Below are positions 48,973 through 59,391 of a stretch of DNA of 64,000 nt, piece after piece. A program made the translations under genes and the position numbers. Position 1 is the first letter of the stretch, and every line of letters starts with the position of its first letter. Below the pieces are notes generated by a model, which was not told the DNA's origin, searched no databases, and saw only the letters and a program-made list of their open reading frames with translations. The stretch comes from Comamonadaceae bacterium G21597-S1 (GTDB lineage Bacteria; Pseudomonadota; Gammaproteobacteria; Burkholderiales; Burkholderiaceae_C): NCBI GenBank assembly GCA_027214345.1, contig JAPWHR010000002.1, positions 512,301 through 576,300 on the forward strand. Reading direction: 5' to 3'.

Positions 48973-49781
48973 TGGCACAGATCGTCTTCTCGCACGCCAA
49001 CAGTTTTCCGGCCAGCACCTACCGTGTCCTGTTCAAGCACCTGAAGTCGCGCGGCTTCAAGGTCAGCGCGGTCGAGATGTTCGGCCACGATCCGCAGTAC
49101 CCGGTCACCAACAACTGGCCGCACCTGGTGCGCCAGCTCGCCGACCATGCGCAGGCGGTGGTCGACAAGGCCGGCGAGCCGGCCTGGTTCGTCGGTCACT
49201 CGCTCGGCGGCTTCCTGAGCCTGATGGCCGCGGCGCGGCATCCGGAGCTGGCCAAGGGCGTGGTGATGCTCGACTCGCCGGTGCTCGGCGGCTGGAAAGC
49301 CACCACGCTGGGCCTGATCAAGAGCACCCAGATCGTCGCGGCCGTGTCACCGGGCGCCGTCAGCCGGCGCCGGCGCAACAGCTGGCCCACCGAGGCGGCG
49401 GCGCTCGAGCATTTCCGGCACAAGAAGGCCTTCTCCCGCTGGGACCCGGCGGTGCTGCAGGACTATATCCACCACGGCACCGTGGACCAGGACGGCCAGC
49501 GCGTGCTCGCATTCTCGCGCGACGTGGAGACCGCGATCTACAACAACCTGCCGAGCAACCTGGAGCGCCTGTTCCGGCGCCATCCGATCAAATGCCCGGT
49601 GGCCTTCATCGGCGGCCTGCACTCGCGCGAAATGAAGCAGGTCGGCATGCAGATGACCGAACAGCTGACCAAAGGCCGCATCACGATGCTCGACGGCAGT
49701 CACCTGTTCCCGATGGAGCTGCCGGCCGTGACGGCGGCAGCCCTCGAGGCCAGCATTCTCAACCTGCGCAGCATCGGGTAG
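48972..49781 (+). CDS. Alpha/beta hydrolase
   Basis: A 269-aa hydrolase starting at 48972, sharing one base with the Anbu stop, so the two are co-translated. 'IVFSHANSFPASTYRVLFKH' is the oxyanion region, 'AWFVGHSLGGFLSLMAAARH' gives the Ser nucleophile in G-H-S-L-G, and 'ITMLDGSHLFPMELP' gives the His. No signal peptide. The substrate is unknown; the opening and the spacing of the catalytic residues suggest an esterase acting on small acyl or ester compounds. Confidence 0.88.
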   Translation: MAQIVFSHANSFPASTYRVLFKHLKSRGFKVSAVEMFGHDPQYPVTNNWPHLVRQLADHAQAVVDKAGEPAWFVGHSLGGFLSLMAAARHPELAKGVVMLDSPVLGGWKATTLGLIKSTQIVAAVSPGAVSRRRRNSWPTEAAALEHFRHKKAFSRWDPAVLQDYIHHGTVDQDGQRVLAFSRDVETAIYNNLPSNLERLFRRHPIKCPVAFIGGLHSREMKQVGMQMTEQLTKGRITMLDGSHLFPMELPAVTAAALEASILNLRSIG

Positions 49782-49817
49782 GCGGCTGCGCCCGTCGGCA
49801 CAGCCTGCCGGCCCGAT

Positions 49818-50651
49818 TCAGTCGACCCACTGCACGGTGCCGGTCCAGGCGGTCAGCAACACGATGATGCCGAAGGCGATCCGGTACCAGGCGAATCCGA
49901 CGAAGGTGTGGGTGGCGATGTAACGCAGCAGCCAGCGGATGCACAACCAGGCGCTGATGAACGAGAACAACAGGCCGACGCCGAACATCGGCAGGTCCGA
50001 CAGGGCCAGCAGCGCACGTTCCTTGTACAGGCTGTAGACGCCGGCTCCGATCAGCGTCGGAATCGCCAGGAAGAACGAGAAATCGGTCGCCGCCTTGCGC
50101 GACAAGCCCAGCAACATGGCACCGATGATGGTTGCGCCGCTGCGGCTGGTGCCGGGGATCATCGCCAGACACTGCACCAGGCCGACCTTGAGCGCGTCGG
50201 TCCAGCGCATCGCATCTACGCTCAGAATGCGCGGAGCGGTCGCGGCGCGGCTGTGGCGCCGCTCGGCCCACAGGATGATCAGGCCACCAATGATGAAGGC
50301 GCTGGCCACGACCACCGGCGTGAACAGGTGGGCCTTGATCGCCTTGCCGAACAGCAGCCCCAGGATGACCGCCGGGAAAAACGCGACCAGCACGTTGAGC
50401 GCAAACCGCTGTGCCTGCTCCTGGTGCGGCAACTGCACCAGCGTCTCGCGGATCTTCTGCCAATACACGATGATCACCGCCAGGATGGCTCCGGTCTGGA
50501 TCGCGATGTCGAACACCTTGGCCTTGGCATCGTCCATGCCGAGCAGTGCTCCCGCCAGGATGAGATGCCCGGTTGACGAAATCGGCAGGAACTCGGTCAG
50601 CCCCTCGACAATGCCCATCACGGCCGCCTTGGCCAACAACACACTATCCAC
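49818..50651 (-). CDS. uppP: Undecaprenyl-diphosphatase (UppP/BacA)
   Basis: A 277-aa integral membrane phosphatase with about eight transmembrane helices. Both active-site motifs are present: '[20 protein letters not shown]' (E-x-x-x-E region) and '[20 protein letters not shown]' (P-G-x-S-R-S-G-A-T). It recycles undecaprenyl pyrophosphate to the monophosphate carrier for peptidoglycan and other surface polymers, and over-expression gives bacitracin resistance. It is convergent with the hydrolase at 48972 and appears to be a single-gene unit. Confidence 0.95.
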   Translation of the reverse strand: MDSVLLAKAAVMGIVEGLTEFLPISSTGHLILAGALLGMDDAKAKVFDIAIQTGAILAVIIVYWQKIRETLVQLPHQEQAQRFALNVLVAFFPAVILGLLFGKAIKAHLFTPVVVASAFIIGGLIILWAERRHSRAATAPRILSVDAMRWTDALKVGLVQCLAMIPGTSRSGATIIGAMLLGLSRKAATDFSFFLAIPTLIGAGVYSLYKERALLALSDLPMFGVGLLFSFISAWLCIRWLLRYIATHTFVGFAWYRIAFGIIVLLTAWTGTVQWVD

Positions 50652-50786
50652 GCAAACTCCTATCCAGGGAATGTGGCACTGCCACTGCCATTGCCCCGGG
50701 TGACGGAGCCGCGCCAGCGGCTTGCGGGGGCATGGTCGAAGCGCGGATTATCGCCGCCCCGTGTGGCAAGCAAGAGTCGGGCCCAT

Positions 50787-52015
<1,229 letters not shown>

Positions 52016-52019
<4 letters not shown>

Positions 52020-52750
52020 GGCGCCGGCTCCGGGGCCGCCGGCGCCACCGGACCGCCGGGCTGCGACTGGTCGTGCAGCATCAGCCCGTCGCGAAACACG
52101 ATCTTGCGGCGGGCCCATTGCGCGATGTCGTTCTCGTGTGTCACCAGCACCACCGTCATGCCAGCGCCGTTGAGTGCGGTCAGCAGCCGCATGATGTCCT
52201 CGCTGGTCTGGGTGTCCAGCGCGCCGGTCGGCTCGTCGGCCAGGATCAGTTGCGGCCGGTTCACCAGCGCCCGCGCGATCGCCACCCGCTGCTGCTGGCC
52301 GCCGGAGAGTTCGGACGGCGTGTGCGCATGGCGCTGGCCCAGGCCGACCTGCGCGAGTGCCGCCATCGCCCGCTCGCGCCGTGCAGCTGCCGCAACGCCG
52401 GCATAGACCATCGGCAGCTCGACGTTTTCCAGCGCGCTGGTGCGCGGCAGCAGGTTGAACTGCTGGAACACGAAGCCGATCCGCCGGTTGCGGATCGAGG
52501 CCAGCTGGTCGGGCGACATCGATTCGACTGACTCGCCCGCCAGCCGGTAGTGGCCCGCCGTGGGCAGGTCCAGGCAGCCGAGGATGTTCATCAGCGTCGA
52601 CTTGCCCGAACCCGAGGCACCCATGATGGCGACGAACTCCCCCTCGACGATGTCCACCGACACGCCGCGCAGCGCATGCACGGTCTGGTCGCCCATGGTG
52701 TAGACCTTGGTCAGGTCGCGCGCTGCAAGCAGCACCGATGGTTCCGGCAT
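52016..52750 (-). CDS. ABC transporter ATP-binding protein (MacB/LolD type)
   Basis: A 244-aa ATPase. Walker A '[20 protein letters not shown]', Q-loop '[20 protein letters not shown]', signature '[17 protein letters not shown]', Walker B '[18 protein letters not shown]' and H-loop 'VVLVTHEND' are complete. It powers the mechanotransmission exporter with the permease at 50787-52019, overlapping it by ATGA. It starts 12 bp after the adaptor gene, so the three form one operon in the order adaptor, ATPase, permease. No outer-membrane TolC gene is in the window. Confidence 0.95.
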
Positions 52751-52762
52751 GGGGACAGGCGG

Positions 52763-54895
52763 CTAGAACGGCAGGCGCGGTCCGCCCGGGGGCCGGCTGC
52801 CGCCGCCGGAGGCCGATGCCAGCACGCCGATGATGACGGTCGCGCCTTCACGCAGTTCGGCCGCCGCCGGGCTGCCGGTGGCGAGCAGCAACTCGGTGCT
52901 GCTGCCATCCGATATGCCCAGGCGCACGTTGAACGCCTTCGGCTTGCCGCCGGCGCCCAGCAGGTAGATGCGACCGCGGGTGTTGGCACGCCCGGCCGCT
53001 TCGGCCTGCATCGCCGCATACCGCGTCTTCTGTTCGGGTGTGAGCACGTCGCCGATGCGTGCGCGCAGGTCGGCCATGATGCGGTCGCGTCCCTTGGGCC
53101 GTTCGTCGGCCGGCAGGTCGCGCAAGGCCGTGAAGCGGGGCCGGGCCTCGGCGATGACGGCGTCCACCTTGGCCGCCTGATCGGCGCCGAGCCGGAGTTC
53201 GGCGACCAAGCGGTTGCGCCATTCCTGCAACGGACCCCCACCGGCGGCCGCCGGGGCGACCGGCACAGGCGCGGCATTGCCGCCGCCGGTGGATGGCGCG
53301 GGCGCAGCCGCCACGCCACCCGATGCGGGCCCCGGCGCAGCAGCGGCGCCAACCTGCGGTGCCGGCCGTGCGGCGCCGTGGGCCGCCGCGACCGCCGCTG
53401 CGGCAGCGCTCGCGGCAGGCGAGGCGTTTGCGGTATTCCCGGCTGGCGCCGCACCTGCAGCGCCGGCGCTCGTCGCCTGCGCCGTCCGGTTGGCAGCCGC
53501 GCGGGCCTGCATCTGCTCGTACGCGGCGCGCTGGTCCGGCGTCAGCATCGCATTGATCTTCTGCTGCATCTCGGCCAGCAACCGGGCACGCGCCGGCTGC
53601 CGCTGCGCCTGCTCGAGCTCGGCCAGCGCCATGAAACGCGGGCGCAACTCCAGCATGATGGCGTCGAGCCTGGCCTGCTGGGACGCATCGAGCTGCAGTT
53701 CGGCGATCAGCCGTTCGCGCATGGCGGCGAACCCACCGCCCGCGGGCTGCGCATGCGCGGCCGCCATCCAGGACCATCCAGTCGCGTCACCGGTGCTGGT
53801 GCCGGATCCCGTGCCGGCGGGCGCGGACGCAGCGGCGGCGGGCGCGGGTTCGACACCGGCGATGCGCACCCGCAGGGCCGCATTGGGCACCTTGAGCACG
53901 TGGTCGCGCTGGTCGGTGACGATGCGCACATTGGCCGTCATGCCCGGCAGCAACCGCCCGGCGCCGTTGGAGAAACCGACCACGGCTACATAGGTCACGA
54001 CGTTGGCAATGGTCTGCGCGGCCTTGCGCACCTGGCGCACCTCGCCATCGAAGGTCTGGCCCGGGAACGCATCGACGGTGAATGTGGCGTGTTGCCCGGC
54101 CCGGATGCGCCCCACGTCGCTTTCGTCGACGCTGGCGTCGACCTGCATGTCCGACAGGTTCTGCGCGATCACGAACAACTCGGGCGACTGCAGGCTGGCG
54201 GCCACGGTCTGGCCCTTTTCGATCGCGCGCTTGATCACGATGCCATCCACCGGCGAGGTGATCCGGGTGCGCGCCAGGTCCACGCGCGCCTGCGCCAATG
54301 CGGCCTCGCGTTGTGCGACGTTGGCCATCGCGGTCCTGATCTGCGCCTCGGTCACGCCGACCTGGGCCTGGGTCGCCTTGAGCGCCTCGGTCGTGGTGTT
54401 CACGAGTGCACGGGCCCGGTCGGACTCGCTCTGCGCGATGAACTGCATCTGCACCAGGCTGTGCTTGCGCTCGAAGTCGCGCTGGGCCTCGTTCAGGTCG
54501 ACCTGGGCACGTGCCACCTGGGCCCGGCCGGCGGCGGCCGACGCCTGCGCCGTGGCCACCGCCGCCTGCGCCGCCTCGACATCGGCCTGTGCCGAACGGA
54601 CCCGGTATTCGAAGGTCTCCGGGTCGATCTGCGCAATCAGCTGGCCGGCCTTGACCTCGGAGTTGAAGTCCACCAGCAGGTCCCGGATCTGGCCCGACAC
54701 CTGGGTGCCCACCGATACCTGGGTGACAGGATTGACCGCGCCGCTGGCCGACACCGTGGCCTGCAGGTTGCCGCGTTCGATGGTCGCCGTGCGGTATTGC
54801 ACGGTGTCGGCGCCTGAGCGCTGGGTCCACCACCAGGCGGTGGCGGCGGCCACGACCAGCAATCCCGGCAACACCAGCCAACGCGTTTTGTTCAT
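52763..54895 (-). CDS. MacA-type periplasmic adaptor with two inserted LTxxQ-like modules
   Basis: A 710-aa protein, nearly twice the usual MacA length (about 370-390). Membrane anchor 'WLVLPGLLVVAAATAWWW', lipoyl halves 'GTQVSGQIRDLLVDFNSEVK' and 'ITSPVDGIVIKRAIEKGQT', a helical hairpin, and a beta-barrel ending at 'LKVPNAALRVRI' (about residue 345). Then comes an extra block of about 300 residues: two units, 'DASQQARLDAIMLELRPRF' with 'MLTPDQRAAYEQMQ', and 'GADQAAKVDAVIAEARPRF' with 'LTPEQKTRYAAMQ', joined by an Ala/Pro/Gly-rich linker. The membrane-proximal domain resumes at 'GRIYLLGAGGKPKAFNVRLG'. Confidence 0.88.
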   Translation of the reverse strand: MNKTRWLVLPGLLVVAAATAWWWTQRSGADTVQYRTATIERGNLQATVSASGAVNPVTQVSVGTQVSGQIRDLLVDFNSEVKAGQLIAQIDPETFEYRVRSAQADVEAAQAAVATAQASAAAGRAQVARAQVDLNEAQRDFERKHSLVQMQFIAQSESDRARALVNTTTEALKATQAQVGVTEAQIRTAMANVAQREAALAQARVDLARTRITSPVDGIVIKRAIEKGQTVAASLQSPELFVIAQNLSDMQVDASVDESDVGRIRAGQHATFTVDAFPGQTFDGEVRQVRKAAQTIANVVTYVAVVGFSNGAGRLLPGMTANVRIVTDQRDHVLKVPNAALRVRIAGVEPAPAAAASAPAGTGSGTSTGDATGWSWMAAAHAQPAGGGFAAMRERLIAELQLDASQQARLDAIMLELRPRFMALAELEQAQRQPARARLLAEMQQKINAMLTPDQRAAYEQMQARAAANRTAQATSAGAAGAAPAGNTANASPAASAAAAAVAAAHGAARPAPQVGAAAAPGPASGGVAAAPAPSTGGGNAAPVPVAPAAAGGGPLQEWRNRLVAELRLGADQAAKVDAVIAEARPRFTALRDLPADERPKGRDRIMADLRARIGDVLTPEQKTRYAAMQAEAAGRANTRGRIYLLGAGGKPKAFNVRLGISDGSSTELLLATGSPAAAELREGATVIIGVLASASGGGSRPPGGPRLPF

Positions 54896-54901
54896 GCGCG
54901 A

Positions 54902-54907
54902 ATTCTA
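54902..54907 (-). promoter_or_regulatory. TAGAAT -10 box of the adaptor operon
   Basis: TAGAAT on the minus strand ends 6 bp before the adaptor ATG. Transcription would start at or next to the start codon, giving a leaderless or near-leaderless mRNA. No clear -35 box was found. Confidence 0.5.
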
Positions 54908-55083
54908 GGAACAAGCATGCGTTTTCCGTGCGGCTAAGAAAGCAGATTTTGTAAAGACAGCGCAAAGTCGTTGGCGCCGCCTGGCGGCATTTCACGGCCG
55001 GCGATCGCCGCTTCGTCGCACACCGCTGGCCGGCTTGCGGGCGGCCCGGCACAGTCGGCGCCATCGCAGCCCAGGAGACCACC

Positions 55084-55497
55084 ATGCAGATGTCACCGCT
55101 GATCGCCATCCACACCGCCGCCGCGCTCGCCGCCGTCGTATTGGGACCGCTCGCGCTGTGGGCACGCAGGGGCCGGCAGCAGCGGCCGCGCCTGCACCGG
55201 GCCTTCGGTTATGCCTGGGTCACGCTGATGCTGGCCGCCGCGGTATCGGCCATCTTCATCCGCGACTACTCGCTGCCCAACATCGCGGGTTACACACCGA
55301 TCCACCTGCTGGTGCCCATTACCCTGCTCGGGCTGTTCGGCGCGTTCCGGCACCTGGCCCAGGGCAACATCGACGGGCATCGCAAGACCATGCAGTACCT
55401 GTACCTGGGTGCCTGCGTGGTCGCCGGCGGCTTCACGCTGCTGCCGGGCCGCTACCTGGGCAACCTGGTGCTGGGCCACTGGATGGGTCTGACCTGA
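55084..55497 (+). CDS. DUF2306-type small membrane protein
   Basis: A 137-aa inner-membrane protein with four hydrophobic helices: 'AIHTAAALAAVVLGPLALWA', 'AWVTLMLAAAVSAIFIRDYS', 'IHLLVPITLLGLFGAFRHLA' and 'YLYLGACVVAGGFTLLPGRY'. His residues near the helix ends (IHTAAA, LHRAFGY, GNIDGHRKTMQ) are family hallmarks that could bind a metal or heme; this is inference. It begins a plus-strand run of small membrane protein genes. No function is known for the family. Confidence 0.82.
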   Translation: MQMSPLIAIHTAAALAAVVLGPLALWARRGRQQRPRLHRAFGYAWVTLMLAAAVSAIFIRDYSLPNIAGYTPIHLLVPITLLGLFGAFRHLAQGNIDGHRKTMQYLYLGACVVAGGFTLLPGRYLGNLVLGHWMGLT

Positions 55498-55537
55498 GGT
55501 TCGACGACACCGTCTCCATGGCACGAAAGGCCCTCTC

Positions 55538-56125
55538 ATGCTGCTCCAGATCCTGATCCACCAACCCCGCATGCTCGCCGGAGTCATCCAGAACACCCCC
55601 GGCTGGGTCTGGGGACTGCTCGCGGTCCTGCTGGCCGCGGGCGTCAGCCAATGGCTCCCGCGCCGGGCCAGCGCGGCGCGCATCGCCATCCTTCCGGCGG
55701 CGATGGCAGTGTTCGCACTCGTCGGCCTGTTCACGGCGTTCGGCGGGTCGGGACACGGCGCATCCACCACCGCCGTGTGGCTGGCCAGCCTGGTCGGCAG
55801 CACCATGCTGGCCCTGCGCTTGCGCCCGCATGCGCCACCCGGCACCCGGTTCGACTCCGCGACACGCCAATTCCAGCTGCCAGGCAGCGCTCTTCCCCTG
55901 CTGACCATCCTGGGCATCTTCCTGACGAAATACGCGGTTGCCATCGAGTTGGCGCTGCAACCGGCGCTGGCAGGCGATCTGAGGTTTTCGCTGGGCGTGG
56001 CGATGCTGTACGGCGGCTTCAACGGCATCTTTGCGGCCCGCTTCCTGCGCCTGCGGTGCCTGGCCCGCCATGGCAACATACACGGCCTGCAGCACACTTC
56101 CATTGCGATGCACGAACCGACATGA
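55538..56125 (+). CDS. Integral membrane protein of unknown function (DUF6622-like)
   Basis: A 195-aa protein with five likely membrane segments: 'VWGLLAVLLAAGVSQWLP', 'IAILPAAMAVFALVGLFTAF', 'AVWLASLVGSTMLALRL', 'LLTILGIFLTKYAVAIELAL' and 'SLGVAMLYGGFNGIFAARFL'. 'RFDSATRQFQLPGSALPL' is a soluble loop. The start at 55538 follows GAAAGG. The stop overlaps the next gene start at 56122. Family members occur in many Proteobacteria without assigned role. Confidence 0.72.
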   Translation: MLLQILIHQPRMLAGVIQNTPGWVWGLLAVLLAAGVSQWLPRRASAARIAILPAAMAVFALVGLFTAFGGSGHGASTTAVWLASLVGSTMLALRLRPHAPPGTRFDSATRQFQLPGSALPLLTILGIFLTKYAVAIELALQPALAGDLRFSLGVAMLYGGFNGIFAARFLRLRCLARHGNIHGLQHTSIAMHEPT

Positions 56126-57093
56126 ACAAGGTCGCAAACATGATCCTGACAACCGCGGCGATACTGGTACTGATCCTGGCGGCCGCGATCGCACTGGGCG
56201 GTCCGGGCCCGATCGCCGCGCTCGACAGCATCAACGCACCGTTCTCCAAGGCCGACTTCTCGGACGTCCCGCCGGCCCGGCATTTCGCGGCACGCGACGG
56301 CACCCGGCTGGCATGGCTGCACTATGCGCCTTCCGGCGACCCGGCGGCCGCGGACACCCGGCGTCGCATCGTGCTGGTGCACGGCTCGTCGGCGCGCGCC
56401 CGGTCCATGCATCCGCTGGCGCGCGCGCTGGCACGGGCGGGCTTCACGGTCGACGCCCTGGACATGCGCGGCCACGGCGACTCCGGGCCCCGGGGCCGGG
56501 CCGACCACGTCGGCCAGCTCGAGGACGACGTCGCCGATTTCATGCAGGCCGTGCCGCACGACGGACCGAGCACCCTGGCGGGCTTTTCATCGGGCGGCGG
56601 CTTCGTGTTGCGCCTGGCCGGGGGCATGCACCAGGACCTGTTCGACCGTTACCTGCTGCTGGCGCCGTTCCTGCACCATGCCGCACCGACCCAGCGGCCC
56701 GACAACGGGGGTTGGGTATCGGTCGGCTTGCCCCGCCTGATCGCGCTGAGCCTGCTCGACCGGGTCGGCATCCGCGCCTGGAACCACCTGCCGGTGCTGC
56801 GCTTCGGACTGAACAACGCCGCGCGGGAATTCCTGACCGGCAGCTACGACTACACGCTGGCGACCGCATTTCGTCCGCGTGACGACTACCGTGGCGACAT
56901 CCGCCGTGCACGCAAGCCGATGCGGATCGTCGCCGGGACGCAGGACGAGCTGTTCGACACCAGCCGGTATGCCGCCGAGTTCGCGGGAGCAGCTCACCCG
57001 GTGACCGTGACCCTGGTCGATGGCGTCAACCATATCGGGCTGACCCTGGACGAACGCGCCTATCCCGCCATCATCGCGGCCTGCCGCGACTGA
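56122..57093 (+). CDS. Membrane-anchored alpha/beta hydrolase
   Basis: A 323-aa protein starting at 56122 (MNKVANMILTTAAILVLILA), overlapping the previous stop by ATGA. The N-terminal hydrophobic segment is a signal anchor. The hydrolase fold follows: 'RRIVLVHGSSARARSMHPLA', 'DALDMRGHGDSGPRGRADHV', the nucleophile in 'TLAGFSSGGGFVLRLAGGMH' (G-F-S-S-G), an Asp in 'VAGTQDELFDTSRY' and a His in 'VDGVNHIGLTLDE'. The fold and the oxyanion loop suggest a lipase or lysophospholipase-type enzyme working at the periplasmic face. Confidence 0.88.
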   Translation: MNKVANMILTTAAILVLILAAAIALGGPGPIAALDSINAPFSKADFSDVPPARHFAARDGTRLAWLHYAPSGDPAAADTRRRIVLVHGSSARARSMHPLARALARAGFTVDALDMRGHGDSGPRGRADHVGQLEDDVADFMQAVPHDGPSTLAGFSSGGGFVLRLAGGMHQDLFDRYLLLAPFLHHAAPTQRPDNGGWVSVGLPRLIALSLLDRVGIRAWNHLPVLRFGLNNAAREFLTGSYDYTLATAFRPRDDYRGDIRRARKPMRIVAGTQDELFDTSRYAAEFAGAAHPVTVTLVDGVNHIGLTLDERAYPAIIAACRD

Positions 57094-57137
57094 TGCCACC
57101 ACGCCGCCGTGCACGACCGTCCCGGCGGTCCGACTCC

Positions 57138-57143
57138 TAGAAT
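57138..57143 (+). promoter_or_regulatory. TAGAAT -10 box before the 2TM gene
   Basis: TAGAAT overlaps an upstream in-frame ATG at 57142 and ends 10 bp before ATG 57154. This argues for the later ATG as the real start, with a leader of only a few nucleotides. Confidence 0.5.
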
Positions 57144-57153
57144 GGATACCGCC

Positions 57154-57450
57154 ATGCAAGCACCGCTTTCCAATGACGACATCGACCGGCTGGCCCGCCG
57201 GCGCGCCGGCGCCAAGCTGGGCTGGTACGCCCATGCGGCGGTGTACGTGGTCGTCAACCTGTTCCTGTTCGCACTGTCGGAATACGGCATGGGCCAGCGC
57301 CGCTGGTCGATCTATCCGATGCTGGGCTGGGGTCTGGGGCTGGTCTTGCATGGCGTGGCCGTGTTCCTGCTCGGGTCGGGATCCGGCCTGCGCGAACGCA
57401 TGATCGAGAAAGAGCGCGAACGACTGCGGCGCGAGCGCGACCCCGGCTGA
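57154..57450 (+). CDS. 2TM-domain protein
   Basis: A 98-aa protein with the 2TM domain: 'DIDRLARRRAGAKLGWYAHA' leads into helix 1 'AVYVVVNLFLFALSEYG', then helix 2 'YPMLGWGLGLVLHGVAVFLL', ending in a basic charged tail 'LRERMIEKERERLRRERDPG'. Such proteins are often found beside LytTR two-component systems, as here: the histidine kinase starts 15 bp downstream. It may modulate the sensor. The start at 57154 is chosen over 57142 because of the promoter position. Confidence 0.82.
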   Translation: MQAPLSNDDIDRLARRRAGAKLGWYAHAAVYVVVNLFLFALSEYGMGQRRWSIYPMLGWGLGLVLHGVAVFLLGSGSGLRERMIEKERERLRRERDPG

Positions 57451-57465
57451 CCCGCAGGCTCGCCC

Positions 57466-58509
57466 ATGCGCATCGACTGGATCGCCAAGGCCAGCCACCT
57501 GCTGCAGACGCTGGCATTCTGCCTGGCAGCGTCGGCGATCCAGTTCGCCTTCCGTCCCGAACGCCCGTACGAGATCGCACTGGTGTATTCGCTGGCGATC
57601 GGCAGCTGCATCTGGTTGCTGATCGACTTCGGCCGCGAATGGTTTGCCTCGAGCCGCACGACCGGTTGGCCGCAAGGCCATGCCGCCTGGTTGTTGCCGC
57701 TGGGTAGCGTGGTGGCCGGCTACGTCGCGGGAACGCTGATCGGCGACACATGGTTCGGATGGTCGTCATGGCGCGGCATCGGCCTGCAGACCCTGCCCGC
57801 GTCCTTGCTGATCACCGCACTGGCGGGAACGGCGGCCAGTTATTACTTCTATACCCGTACGCAGAGCAGCTACCTCACGGCCCGCATGACCGAGGCCCAC
57901 TACCAGGCCGCGCAGGCCCGGCTCAAGATGCTCGAAACCCAGCTCGAGCCACACATGCTGTTCAACACGCTGGCCAACCTGCGTGTGCTGATCGACGCCG
58001 ACCCGGCGCGGGCGCAGGTCATGCTGGATCACCTGATCGCCTATCTGCGTGCCACGCTCAATGCCTCGCGCGCCAGCACCCATGCGCTGCAGGCCGAGTT
58101 CGCACGCCTGCGCGACTACCTGGAACTGATGGCCGTGCGTATGGGGCCGCGCCTCTCGTTTTCGCTGGAGCTGCCGGCCGCCCTGGCGTCGGCGGAAATC
58201 CCGACGCTGTTGCTGCAACCCCTGGTCGAGAACGCGATCCAGCACGGCCTGGAGCCCAAGGTCGGTGGCGGCAAGGTCACGGTGCGGGCCAGCCGCAGCG
58301 GCGCCATGCTGGCACTGGAGGTGCATGACACCGGCATGGGCCTGGCGCCGGGTGCGCTGCAGGCGAACGGATTCGGCCTGACCCAGGTACGCGAGCGACT
58401 GCAGACCGCGTACGGAACCGAGGCACGGCTGGCGGTGCTGCCCGACGCGCAGGCGGGTGTGGGCATCCGGATCGAACTGCCCTTGCGCGGCGCCGTCGCA
58501 ACGGGATGA
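57466..58509 (+). CDS. LytS-family sensor histidine kinase
   Basis: A 347-aa kinase with four N-terminal membrane helices (about residues 8-120, e.g. 'LLPLGSVVAGYVAGTLIGD' and 'LLITALAGTAASYYFYTRT'). The His_kinase domain has 'KMLETQLEPHMLFNTLANLR', with the phospho-acceptor His, and the ATP-binding domain has 'TLLLQPLVENAIQHGLEP' and 'LEVHDTGMGLAPGALQANGF'. There is no recognisable periplasmic sensing domain, so the signal is probably in the membrane. It is transcribed 20 bp before the LytTR response regulator, its evident partner. Confidence 0.92.
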   Translation: MRIDWIAKASHLLQTLAFCLAASAIQFAFRPERPYEIALVYSLAIGSCIWLLIDFGREWFASSRTTGWPQGHAAWLLPLGSVVAGYVAGTLIGDTWFGWSSWRGIGLQTLPASLLITALAGTAASYYFYTRTQSSYLTARMTEAHYQAAQARLKMLETQLEPHMLFNTLANLRVLIDADPARAQVMLDHLIAYLRATLNASRASTHALQAEFARLRDYLELMAVRMGPRLSFSLELPAALASAEIPTLLLQPLVENAIQHGLEPKVGGGKVTVRASRSGAMLALEVHDTGMGLAPGALQANGFGLTQVRERLQTAYGTEARLAVLPDAQAGVGIRIELPLRGAVATG

Positions 58510-58528
58510 CGCACGACCCGCCTTGTCC

Positions 58529-59359
58529 ATGCCAACCGCACTGATCGCCGAAGACGAACCGCTGCTGGCCCAGGCGCTGGGCACGGCGCTGGGCCGGCTG
58601 TGGCCGGAGCTGGACATCCTGGCCACGGTCGGCGACGGCGATGCGGCGCTGGAGCAGGCCTTGCAACTGCGGCCCGACGTGTTGTTCCTCGACATCCGCA
58701 TGCCCGGGCGCAGCGGCATCGCGGTGGCGGCCGGGCTGCTCGAGCACTGGGATGCGGATACCGGCGACACGCCGTTCCCGGCGCTGGTGTTCGTGACCGC
58801 GTACGAACAATACGCGGTGCAGGCCTTCGAGACCCATGCCGTCGACTACCTGCTCAAGCCGGTGCAGGCCGAGCGGCTGCGCAAGACGGTGCAACGCCTG
58901 CAGGCGATGTTCGAGACCGCGCCGCCTTCCCTGCCTGCGCCGGCGGCCATGCCCGATGTGCCGGCGCTCGCGCAGGCCGTGGACCAGCTGCACCAGTGGC
59001 TGTCCGGCGCCGCCACCCCCGCTACGGCGCCGGAGCCGTTGACCGTCCTGCAGGCCAGCATCGGCAATGTGGTACACATGGTGGCGCTCGACGAGGTTCG
59101 TCTGCTGGAGGCGGCCGACAAATACGTACGCGTGTTGACGGCGGATCGCGAGTACCTTATTCGCACGCCGCTGCGCGAGTTGTTGCCGCGGCTCGATCCG
59201 CAGCAGTTCTGGCAGGTGCACCGCTCCCATGTCGTGCGGGCCCGCTCGATTGCCACGGTCACGCGCGACGAGACCGGCAAGCTCTGGCTGGCGCTGCGCG
59301 ACCGCCCGGAACGGATCGCGGTCAGCCGCCTGTACGCGCACCGGTTCAAGGCGATGTAG
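58529..59359 (+). CDS. LytTR-family response regulator
   Basis: A 276-aa regulator starting at 58529 (MPTALIAEDEPLLAQALGTA). Receiver: the acidic pocket is E-D-E at residues 8-10, the phospho-acceptor Asp lies in 'DVLFLDIRMPGRSGIAVAAG', and the switch 'LVFVTAYEQYAVQAFETHAV' leads to the Lys in 'YLLKPVQAERL'. LytTR DNA-binding domain: 'VVHMVALDEVRLLEAADKYV', 'YLIRTPLRELLPRLDPQQFW' and 'VHRSHVVRARSIATV'. It acts with the kinase just upstream. The targets are not identifiable; the 2TM gene and the kinase itself are candidates. Confidence 0.94.
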   Translation: MPTALIAEDEPLLAQALGTALGRLWPELDILATVGDGDAALEQALQLRPDVLFLDIRMPGRSGIAVAAGLLEHWDADTGDTPFPALVFVTAYEQYAVQAFETHAVDYLLKPVQAERLRKTVQRLQAMFETAPPSLPAPAAMPDVPALAQAVDQLHQWLSGAATPATAPEPLTVLQASIGNVVHMVALDEVRLLEAADKYVRVLTADREYLIRTPLRELLPRLDPQQFWQVHRSHVVRARSIATVTRDETGKLWLALRDRPERIAVSRLYAHRFKAM

Positions 59360-59391
59360 TACAACCGGGCGATGCAGGCAAGGAGCTATCC

